A DNA stretch of 64,000 nucleotides from Pelagihabitans sp965238025 (GTDB lineage: Bacteria; Bacteroidota; Bacteroidia; Flavobacteriales; Flavobacteriaceae): contig OZ250162.1 in the NCBI GenBank assembly GCA_965238025.1, positions 2,852,001 through 2,916,000 on the forward strand, in the 5' to 3' direction. This document shows positions 10,299-15,897 of the stretch, one piece after another (positions within the stretch are counted from its first letter, which is position 1; every line of letters begins with the position of its first letter). The translations under genes and the position numbers were made by a program. The notes under the pieces were generated by a model, which did no database searches, was not told where the DNA came from, and worked only from the letters and a program-made list of their open reading frames with translations.

Positions 10299-10718
10299 TT
10301 AGCTGTAACTATTTTTTTCCTCCACTATCTCACTGAGGTACTGTACAAACTCATACTGGTTTCCATCGGCATCGGCAAAATAGTCCCGTACCCTGAATTG
10401 TTCCACTTGTTTTGGATAATCTCTTTGGTACCCATTGTTCAACAAATTCTTGGCAATTTCATCCACATCTTGCACCACAAAACCCAGGTGGTTTATTCCT
10501 ATGTTGTCATAGTTTTTCTCAGCTTTTAAATCATTTTGTTTAGCTTGATTAATAGCAATATAGGTATGGTCATCACCAAGATGAACCCATTCTTTCGTGT
10601 CATTTCCGCCTCCTCTTATCTTGAAATGTGGGAAAGCTGTTTGGAAGAATTTGATTGCTTCCTGTAAATCGTTTACCGTAATATTGGCATGTTCCAGATA
10701 TACGTGCTGTGTTCGCAT
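10299..10718 (-). CDS. VOC-family (glyoxalase/bleomycin-resistance fold) protein
   Basis: 139 residues, ATG start. It has two beta-alpha-beta-beta-beta halves typical of vicinal-oxygen-chelate proteins. The first opens with LEHANITVNDLQEAIKFF (metal-ligand-type His in the first strand). The second opens with INHLGFVVQDVDEIAKNL and ends with RDYFADADGNQYEFVQY, which carries the usual terminal Glu ligand. Members include glyoxalases, dioxygenases and resistance proteins. No substrate can be assigned. It is transcribed alone on the minus strand, downstream of a pair of 14-bp repeats in its presumed promoter region. Confidence 0.88.
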   Translation of the reverse strand: MRTQHVYLEHANITVNDLQEAIKFFQTAFPHFKIRGGGNDTKEWVHLGDDHTYIAINQAKQNDLKAEKNYDNIGINHLGFVVQDVDEIAKNLLNNGYQRDYPKQVEQFRVRDYFADADGNQYEFVQYLSEIVEEKNSYS

Positions 10719-10771
10719 AAGACTTATTTTTATTTTGTTTAAATATCGTAAGAGCTGGCCAACCGAAAAAC

Positions 10772-10809
10772 GGACTTAAGTACAGAAAAGTAACTGGACT
10801 AAAGTACAG
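10772..10809. repeat. Two 14-bp direct repeats upstream of the VOC gene
   Basis: GGACTTAAGTACAG (10772-10785) and GGACTAAAGTACAG (10796-10809) differ at one base and start 24 bp apart. They sit between the VOC start codon (10718) and the stop of the GAF-LuxR gene (10832), so they fall in the likely VOC promoter region. The first copy contains the palindrome ACTTAAGT. They could be paired binding sites for a regulator; this is inference from position only. Confidence 0.5.
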
Positions 10810-10831
10810 GTTGCGAGGTGTAGTTTTTTGG

Positions 10832-11770
10832 TTATATGCTAAGGAGACCTCTCTTCAAGCTAATATCAACAGCTTGTGTTCGAGTATCGGCATTGAGCTT
10901 GGACAGGATAGCGGTAACGTGAAATTTTACGGTGCGTTCCGTTATGAATAACTGTTCGCCAATTTGGTTGTTCGTTAACCCCTTTCGTATTAAGGTTAGC
11001 ACTTCCAATTCACGCTTTGTAAGCGGTAACTCAGGATAGTGAAGTTCTTTTTTCTTCGCACTCGTACCCTTATACTCCTTTACTTCCTTCCTCAGCAAGG
11101 ATAACTGTTCCTGAAGATCTATTGCTTTGGCAAGTGCCTTATTTACATTGTTAGTACTGCGTTTTGTATCATTTAAACAGGAAATCAAGTCTTGCAATTT
11201 TGGTTGAAAAACTCGCTCTAAGACCCCACTAATAGTATCGTCTGATTTAATCCGGCCAACGCCATAGGATTGTTGTAAGCGGGTTCGCTGAATGGCCGTT
11301 CCGATCAATTCACCAATGGTGTTGAGAATGGTCAGTTCCTTTTCCGTAAGTTGTCGGGTTTCGGTGCTCAGTAAGTTCATGAGACCTACTTTTTCGTTGT
11401 TGATCGTTATGGGAATCGTTGCGTGAAATTTTAGGTCTTTTGTGCCAGAGCTAATGTCCTTCAACCGCGAACATGCAATTTCACTTATATTCATTGCCTG
11501 ATCAATGTCGTCTGATAGGTATTGTTTTATACAATAACACCACCCGGATAAGCGCTCGGGATTATTGCGCAGGGCTGGAGGTAGATTATAGGAAGCAGCC
11601 AGATATACCGATTTATTATCTGGTTCTGTAAGCCAGAACCAACCCGTGTCAAGGTCCAATATTTTGACCGTTTTCTCTAAAGATTTGAGAAGGGCGGAAT
11701 GTAAGGAAAATTCTTTGTTGAGATGATTCGCTATCTCATATAGGTGGAAAAAATAATCCTTATCGTTCAC
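10832..11770 (-). CDS. GAF-domain LuxR/NarL-type transcriptional regulator
   Basis: 312 residues with a GTG start; the next in-frame codon upstream that matters is a stop (TAA), and no early ATG exists. The N-terminal ~165 residues look like a GAF sensor domain (LDTGWFWLTEPDNKSVYLAA; IPITINNEKVGLMNLLS; ELIGTAIQRTRLQQS). A charged, helix-rich linker (~190-235) follows. The C-terminal helix-turn-helix of the LuxR type is at ~246-312 (LTKRELEVLTLIRKGLTN ... ITERTVKFHVTAILSKL). GAF-LuxR proteins sense small ligands or redox state and bind DNA as dimers. No cognate signal gene is adjacent. An 8-bp inverted repeat 63 bp upstream may be its own operator. Confidence 0.88.
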   Translation of the reverse strand: MNDKDYFFHLYEIANHLNKEFSLHSALLKSLEKTVKILDLDTGWFWLTEPDNKSVYLAASYNLPPALRNNPERLSGWCYCIKQYLSDDIDQAMNISEIACSRLKDISSGTKDLKFHATIPITINNEKVGLMNLLSTETRQLTEKELTILNTIGELIGTAIQRTRLQQSYGVGRIKSDDTISGVLERVFQPKLQDLISCLNDTKRSTNNVNKALAKAIDLQEQLSLLRKEVKEYKGTSAKKKELHYPELPLTKRELEVLTLIRKGLTNNQIGEQLFITERTVKFHVTAILSKLNADTRTQAVDISLKRGLLSI

Positions 11771-11832
11771 AGGTGATAATTAAATTACTGGTTCGGCTAA
11801 TATGTTTGGTTCCTAAGTTTGAAGATAAGATA

Positions 11833-11858
11833 TTTAGATAAACATTGTTGTATCTAAA
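11833..11858. promoter_or_regulatory. Inverted repeat upstream of the GAF-LuxR gene
   Basis: Perfect 8-bp arms TTTAGATA (11833-11840) and TATCTAAA (11851-11858) are separated by 10 bp. The spacing and symmetry suit a dimeric helix-turn-helix protein. It lies 63-88 bp upstream of the GTG start of the regulator, so autoregulation is a reasonable guess. Confidence 0.45.
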
Positions 11859-11908
11859 GAGCAAGGATTCAATCCAACTGTTTTAGACGTTATTGTGCGG
11901 GAGAAAAG

Positions 11909-11941
11909 AAAAAGGAACCTCATTTACCGAGATTCCTTTTT
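11909..11941 (-). terminator. Terminator-like hairpin of the tRNA remnant
   Basis: Nine-bp arms AAAAAGGAA (11909-11917) and TTCCTTTTT (11933-11941) enclose a 15-nt loop. On the minus strand the hairpin immediately follows the 3' end of the tRNA fragment at 11949 and ends in a T run, so it was probably the terminator of the original tRNA gene. Confidence 0.6.
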
Positions 11942-11948
11942 GAACTTG

Positions 11949-11995
11949 TAGCGAGAGAGGGACTTGAACCCTCGGCCTCCATGTTATGAAAATGA
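11949..11995 (-). pseudogene. 3' half of a tRNA-Met-like gene (anticodon arm to acceptor), 5' half missing
   Basis: On the minus strand, from 11995 downwards, one can read: an anticodon arm with loop TTCATAA (anticodon CAT, 11986-11988) and four of five stem pairs; a short variable region; a perfect T-arm (GAGGG-TTCAAGT-CCCTC, 11957-11973); the 3' acceptor strand TCTCGCT (11950-11956); and a discriminator A (11949). No complementary 5' acceptor strand or D-arm follows beyond 11995. This is what remains when an element integrates into a tRNA gene, or when a tRNA gene is cut by rearrangement. It marks the point where base composition becomes AT-rich. Confidence 0.7.
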
Positions 11996-11999
11996 CGAC

Positions 12000-12344
12000 G
12001 TTTCTGATCAAATAAATATTCTGATAATCAACTAATTATAAATTTTAAAATCAGGAATTTTCTTACGTTTATTCACAATAAAAAGATTTTGAATACAGAT
12101 GATTTAGTGCATCATTCAGGTGTTGTCCAAAAGTATACTTTGTAAGCTGACCCAATTATCGCCAATTTTGTTTGGCAATAACCAATACATTATGTAAAAG
12201 TTTTTTCACAAAGAGACTATTGTTGCATGGTCATCCTATTTTATCAGATGAGTTTTTGGAGCGAAAATTTTGGGGGTAGTTATTGGTATGGTAGTAAAAG
12301 TTGTACGTAAAATAGCTCATAGTATTACAGAATTAATAACAAAA
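12000..12344. other. Non-coding AT-rich stretch
   Basis: No convincing reading frame is present. It contains one imperfect hairpin: TTATCGCCAA (12156-12165) pairs with TTGGCAATAA (12172-12181), nine of ten pairs, with a 6-nt loop. It also has two GGTAGT half-sites at 12275-12280 and 12290-12295. Their inverse ACTAC recurs in the promoter just downstream. Otherwise I see nothing definable. Confidence 0.5.
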
Positions 12345-12391
12345 ACTACCTTTTAGTGTATGTTTTTGGCTTTGATTCTTCATTACATTTA
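12345..12391 (+). promoter_or_regulatory. Shared locus promoter, copy 1 (before the ThiF-family gene)
   Basis: ACTAC at 12345-12349 and TTTAGTGTA at 12352-12360 are followed by exactly 23 bp and then TACATTTA (12384-12391), which matches the Bacteroidota -7 consensus TAnnTTTG in all but the last base. The start codon is at 12408. The same arrangement with the same 23-bp spacing occurs before the acyltransferase gene and before the NRPS operon. Confidence 0.7.
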
Positions 12392-12407
12392 AGAAAATAA
12401 GAAAATA

Positions 12408-13160
12408 ATGGATATTCGGTATAACAGAAATAGAATATACATCACAGAACAGGAGCAGGAAGTTATTAAAAACTGCCCAATATTGCTCGCAGGATGTGGA
12501 ATTGGAAGTGTTATAGCAGAATGTGCGCTACGTCTTGGTTTCGAAAATTTGACTGTTATTGATGGAGACCGTGTAGAGTTATCCAATTTAAATAGGCAGA
12601 ATTATGTCGAAGAAGATGTTTCGAAATATAAAACAAAAGCTTTAGAGAGAAGGTTAAAATCAATTAATAAGAATGCAAAAATAACTTTTCACAATTGCTT
12701 TTTAACCAATGAAAATATTGAAACATACATTAATGAACACGAAATAGCCATAAATGCTTTGGACTTTTCTTCTGAAGTTCCATTACTTTTTGACGCAATC
12801 TGCCAAGAGCAGAATATTTATGTTTTGCATCCCTATAATTTAGGTTGGGGTGGCCTAGTAACGATAATTGAACCGGAGGGCTTATTATTAAGTTCGCTTG
12901 CAAAAACCGATGAAAAGTATGATGAGGTTCAAATGGTAAAATATAGCTCTAGTTACCTGAGGTTTTGGGGAAATCCACATGAATGGTTAGAAGATGTAAT
13001 TGAAAAATACGAAAATGAAAATGAAGACTTACCCCCACCACAATTATCCATTGCTTCCTGGGTCGTAGCGGCAATGTGTACGCATTTACTCTTCAATTTA
13101 GCCACCAAAAAGGAGATTAAAAAGTTCCCGGAGTTTTATATCTCGACTATAATGAATTAA
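12408..13160 (+). CDS. ThiF/MoeB/HesA-family E1-like adenylating enzyme
   Basis: 250 residues, ATG start. The Rossmann nucleotide-binding motif is LLAGCGIGS (Gly29, Gly31, Gly33). It is followed by the family signature DGDRVELSNLNRQ (Arg63 is the usual ATP-contacting Arg) and Lys residues in VSKYKTKAL. E1-like enzymes adenylate a C-terminal carboxylate, often that of a ubiquitin-like carrier, and may then transfer it to a cysteine. The zinc CxxC pairs of MoeB/ThiF are absent and no carrier protein is encoded next door, so the substrate is unknown. The gene is convergent with the PAS-LuxR gene (15 bp between stop codons) and shares its promoter type with the acyltransferase gene and the NRPS operon, which suggests a role in the same system. 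Confidence 0.85.
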   Translation: MDIRYNRNRIYITEQEQEVIKNCPILLAGCGIGSVIAECALRLGFENLTVIDGDRVELSNLNRQNYVEEDVSKYKTKALERRLKSINKNAKITFHNCFLTNENIETYINEHEIAINALDFSSEVPLLFDAICQEQNIYVLHPYNLGWGGLVTIIEPEGLLLSSLAKTDEKYDEVQMVKYSSSYLRFWGNPHEWLEDVIEKYENENEDLPPPQLSIASWVVAAMCTHLLFNLATKKEIKKFPEFYISTIMN

Positions 13161-13175
13161 TGTGGAGAGGTTATT

Positions 13176-13934
13176 CTAAATCAATTTGTTATTTGTAGCT
13201 TGAGAAATAGCCTCGGAAATATTGGATACTTCCAATTTTTGAAATAACTTTCTTCGATGAAATTTCACTGTATCTGGAGACACAAAAATTGCTGTGGCTA
13301 TTTCATTTATGGTATATCCCCTAGTAGATAATTGCAAAACTTCTTTTTCTCTGTTAGTAAGTTTTACCCTCTCTGTAGTTGTCCAATAATCTTCCTCTAA
13401 ATCATAGTGGTAAATCTTGTTATCCCCTTTTTTATATATTTTTATATTCCCTGAACTATGCGCGGTCGAAATCGATATAATACAAATGGCCTTCCATATT
13501 TTACCTTCGTTATTTAAAAATAAAGGGGTCAACTTTTGGTTTACCAAAATAGTCTTTCCGTGTGGGTTTTTAATCTGAAAATCATAGGTAATTGTATGTT
13601 GTTTTCGTTCTTCTAAAGGGATCTTGTCATAAAAATCAAATCCTATATTATTAATTTTTAAAAGCAGGTCAAGATCATGTTTGGGTACATATTTGAAATA
13701 GAAAGCGTAGCCCATATCCCTAACTTCTTCTGAGGTATGCCCGCATAAAAACAATGGGTTGTCCGACACATATTCGAATCCTTTTTTCTCATAATCTATC
13801 ACATAAATACTTTTATAAGTTGTTCTAGCAAATGCCTTAATAGGCTCCAAATAATTAGATGTTTGTTTTATCTCATCATCCGTAATATGCTTAACCGTAT
13901 TTCTATCAAGAAAAAAATCACTAATGCCTGCCAT
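13176..13934 (-). CDS. PAS-domain LuxR-type transcriptional regulator
   Basis: 252 residues. The N-terminal two-thirds resemble a PAS sensor domain of the kind common in Bacteroidota LuxR proteins (SIYVIDYEKKGFEYVSDNP; HTITYDFQIKNPHGKTILV; LNNEGKIWKAICIISIS). The C-terminal helix-turn-helix at ~188-252 has the LuxR/NarL signature (LTNREKEVLQLSTRGYT; FVSPDTVKFHRRKLFQKLEV). It lies back-to-back with the LuxI-like acyltransferase gene, separated by 356 bp of repeat-rich DNA, and convergent with the ThiF gene. It is the best candidate for the protein that binds the repeated ACTAC-N8-GTAGT-type sites in this locus. What its PAS domain senses cannot be read from sequence. Confidence 0.9.
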   Translation of the reverse strand: MAGISDFFLDRNTVKHITDDEIKQTSNYLEPIKAFARTTYKSIYVIDYEKKGFEYVSDNPLFLCGHTSEEVRDMGYAFYFKYVPKHDLDLLLKINNIGFDFYDKIPLEERKQHTITYDFQIKNPHGKTILVNQKLTPLFLNNEGKIWKAICIISISTAHSSGNIKIYKKGDNKIYHYDLEEDYWTTTERVKLTNREKEVLQLSTRGYTINEIATAIFVSPDTVKFHRRKLFQKLEVSNISEAISQATNNKLI

Positions 13935-13954
13935 ATCTTAAATATATGATGTTA

Positions 13955-14009
13955 AACATGGTTTTTAATCTCTTAGGGTTTAATCTCTCAGTACTAACAT
14001 GGTTTTTAA
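13955..14009. repeat. 14-bp direct repeats between divergent genes
   Basis: AACATGGTTTTTAA occurs at 13955-13968 and 13996-14009, starts 41 bp apart, with a 9-bp repeat TTAATCTCT between them. An inverted 11-bp copy (TTAAAAACCAT) is at 14221-14231, overlapping the left half of the acyltransferase operator. The direct copies lie 20-75 bp upstream of the PAS-LuxR start, where they could act as operators for that gene. Confidence 0.55.
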
Positions 14010-14189
14010 AGAAAAGTTTTAAAATTGATGATTTTCATTGATTAGAAACAAATGTCTCACTAAGAACCTTGTATATCAAAGAGGTAGTTTACTCAATACA
14101 ATTCCCCTAAGCTTTAACCCCGAGTAGTTAATTTAATAATAAATACCCACTATTTATGAAAGTGGTTATTTTATAATAAACCGTAAAAC

Positions 14190-14207
14190 ACTACACATAA
14201 AGGTAGT
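14190..14207. promoter_or_regulatory. Palindromic operator ACTAC-N8-GTAGT in the divergent region
   Basis: A perfect inverted repeat: ACTAC (14190-14194), 8 bp, GTAGT (14203-14207). The arms and spacer length equal those of the site in front of the NRPS operon (14963-14980). It lies 20 bp left of the acyltransferase promoter operator and could serve either divergent gene. Its left half reads CTACACATAAA, close to the inverse of the TTTAGTGTAG core. Confidence 0.55.
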
Positions 14208-14226
14208 CTTTTATTATTAATTAAAA

Positions 14227-14273
14227 ACCATTCTTTAGTGTAGCTCAATGATAAACCAGGCTAGATAGTTTTG
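14227..14273 (+). promoter_or_regulatory. Shared locus promoter, copy 2 (before the acyltransferase gene)
   Basis: TTTAGTGTA at 14234-14242, then 23 bp, then TAGTTTTG (14266-14273), an exact match to the Bacteroidota -7 element TAnnTTTG. The start codon follows at 14291. The left half-site here is ACCAT (14227-14231), a weaker match to ACTAC. Transcription would begin near 14280, putting the TTTAGTGTA motif about 38-46 bp upstream, a usual place for an activator. Confidence 0.75.
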
Positions 14274-14290
14274 AGAGTAAATATTTTAAC

Positions 14291-14974
14291 ATGGTGCTCA
14301 AAAAAAATTATCTTGATATACTTAAGGCTGATGAAATAATTAATTTGGCAGAATTTGTTGTTTCCGAAAACATGAAACATCATTCAAATGATATTCGTTC
14401 TGACACCTACAAAAAGGATGTTTTGTCTATTTATAGTGAAGAGATGAGCTTCTTTGATAATTCTGAAGTCTTCGTTCTTAAAAACTATCTAGAACATATT
14501 TTGGGTTCAATCAGAATTTTGAAATGGAATTACGTAGATCAATTGCCACTTCAAAAGATTTTTGGAATTGATCCCTTAAAATGTATCGGTAATACTTCTT
14601 TCAACAATATTTGGCATATTGGTAGGTTTGCTATAAAAAAAGAGATACGTGATATTACCTTATTTAAAAAGTTAATGGTCTGTGCTATTTCACCTGTTTG
14701 CAGAAAAAGAGAGAATATTGCGTTCGCCGAATGCGATAGGAAACTCTTAAGGGTGTTGTCTTTATTGGGTATTAAAACTAGTATTATCGGTAAGTCTATA
14801 AATTATTTGGGTTCAGAAACTATACCGATAAGTATTGCGTATGATGGGCTAATAGGTTTTTATGAGGAAAATAGGAGATTGGTATCTCAGGACTTAATTA
14901 CCCCCACGGTCATTGGTGGGTATCTCGCCCAAAAATTATCTTTGTCTAGGACCAATCCAGTTACTACTCTTTAG
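14291..14974 (+). CDS. LuxI/FeeM-like GNAT acyltransferase (candidate signal synthase)
   Basis: 227 residues, ATG start. The order of features follows the autoinducer-synthase/N-acyl amino acid synthase fold: an acidic strand (FFDNSEVFVLKNYLEHI), a GSIRIL strand equivalent to the GxxRL of LuxI proteins, IWHIGRFAI in the place of the LuxI wExSRF motif, a long helix, and a final IGKSINYLGSETIPISI resembling the C-terminal strand of these enzymes. Enzymes of this fold transfer an acyl group from acyl-ACP or acyl-CoA to an amine such as homoserine lactone or an amino acid. The Glu of wExSR is His here, so the acceptor may differ. It is divergent from the PAS-LuxR gene and shares a promoter type with the NRPS operon. 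Fold assignment is fairly sure; the reaction is inferred. Confidence 0.7.
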   Translation: MVLKKNYLDILKADEIINLAEFVVSENMKHHSNDIRSDTYKKDVLSIYSEEMSFFDNSEVFVLKNYLEHILGSIRILKWNYVDQLPLQKIFGIDPLKCIGNTSFNNIWHIGRFAIKKEIRDITLFKKLMVCAISPVCRKRENIAFAECDRKLLRVLSLLGIKTSIIGKSINYLGSETIPISIAYDGLIGFYEENRRLVSQDLITPTVIGGYLAQKLSLSRTNPVTTL

Positions 14975-15009
14975 TGTAGTCGAATTACAATCTTACCTAC
15001 TTATATTTA
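14963..15009 (+). promoter_or_regulatory. Shared locus promoter, copy 3 (before the UpxY/NRPS operon)
   Basis: A perfect inverted repeat ACTAC (14963-14967)-N8-GTAGT (14976-14980) contains TTTAGTGTA (14970-14978). It is followed by 23 bp and TATATTTA (15002-15009), seven of eight matches to TAnnTTTG. The left part overlaps the end and stop codon of the acyltransferase gene. Transcription from about 15016 would give an untranslated leader of about 225 nt before the UpxY gene. Within that leader I see only a short palindrome, AAGAGGGCTCTT (15095-15106). Confidence 0.7.
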
Positions 15010-15242
15010 TTGTATTCTATTAAAATGGTTATCAATCTATTTTAAACAGATTTCGATGTAATTCGGAGCGGCGTAGCCATGTTCAAATAGAATTAAGAGG
15101 GCTCTTCACATCAATTTTTCTACCTCAGAAGAGAAAAGTTTAGTTTGTCAGACCAATAACCAACATATTTAATCGGTAAACCAAATTCGATTTAACTTGT
15201 AAGGACCTAGCCCTTGTTTGTTTGATCCCATAATTTTTAGCA

Positions 15243-15764
15243 ATGAATAGTACCTATTCCGGGTGGCATGTATTATATGTCAAAACGCAACATGAGAAAA
15301 AAGTGGATCTATTGCTTAAAGAATCCGCATTGGAATCGTTTCTTCCAACAATCACGGCTATAAGACAATGGTCCGATAGGAGAAAGAAAATCATACAACC
15401 CTTGTTTCCTTCCTATGTTTTTCTTCATGTTAATTCAAAAAATGATTTTTATACAGCCTTGAATGTGCAGGGTGTTTTCAAGTACCTTCGATTTGGTAAT
15501 GAATACGCAAAGGTGAGAAATGAAGAGATTCGACGAATTAAGCAATTCCTTAATTTAGAAGGGATTTCAGATGTTGAAACCGCAGGTTTTACTCCTAAAA
15601 AGGGAGATAAAATGATTATAAATTATGGGCCTTTGAGCGGACTGGAGTGTCTGGTAATTAAAACAAATAACAGAAATAGAATTTTTGTTCGTATTGAATC
15701 ATTGCGGCAAAATATAACTGCAACCATACCTGTTTCCTATCTTTCTGAGGTTATTAAACGGTGA
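15243..15764 (+). CDS. UpxY-family transcription antiterminator (NusG paralogue)
   Basis: 173 residues, ATG start. The NusG N-terminal domain fills residues ~1-110 (GWHVLYVKTQHEKKVDLLL; ESFLPTITAIRQWSDRRKK; PLFPSYVFLHV, all typical of NusG/RfaH/UpxY). A KOW-type C-terminal domain is at ~118-173 (KKGDKMIINYGPLSGLECLV). UpxY proteins ride on RNA polymerase and allow it to finish the long operon that their gene heads, best known for Bacteroides capsule loci; the related LoaP does the same for polyketide operons in Firmicutes. Here it is the first gene of a co-directional run of more than 48 kb of megasynthase genes, which fits that job well. Confidence 0.9.
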   Translation: MNSTYSGWHVLYVKTQHEKKVDLLLKESALESFLPTITAIRQWSDRRKKIIQPLFPSYVFLHVNSKNDFYTALNVQGVFKYLRFGNEYAKVRNEEIRRIKQFLNLEGISDVETAGFTPKKGDKMIINYGPLSGLECLVIKTNNRNRIFVRIESLRQNITATIPVSYLSEVIKR

Positions 15765-15897
15765 AATGATCATGATTTCTTCTTCTCCTTGCTTATAATA
15801 AATAAAGGATGCCAATTCATTAGATGCTAAAGTATAGACGGTTTATAGGAAAGAATGCGTTTGATCATCTATTAATCCCTATAATTATAATAATAGT

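Noticed and set aside
10233..10529. Plus-strand 98-codon frame over the VOC gene
   Set aside because: It lies antisense to a well-supported VOC protein and has a hydrophobic but unrecognisable sequence.
11949..11995. A functional tRNA-Met gene
   Set aside because: The T-arm and anticodon loop are good, but no D-arm or pairing 5' acceptor strand follows, so it can only be a remnant.
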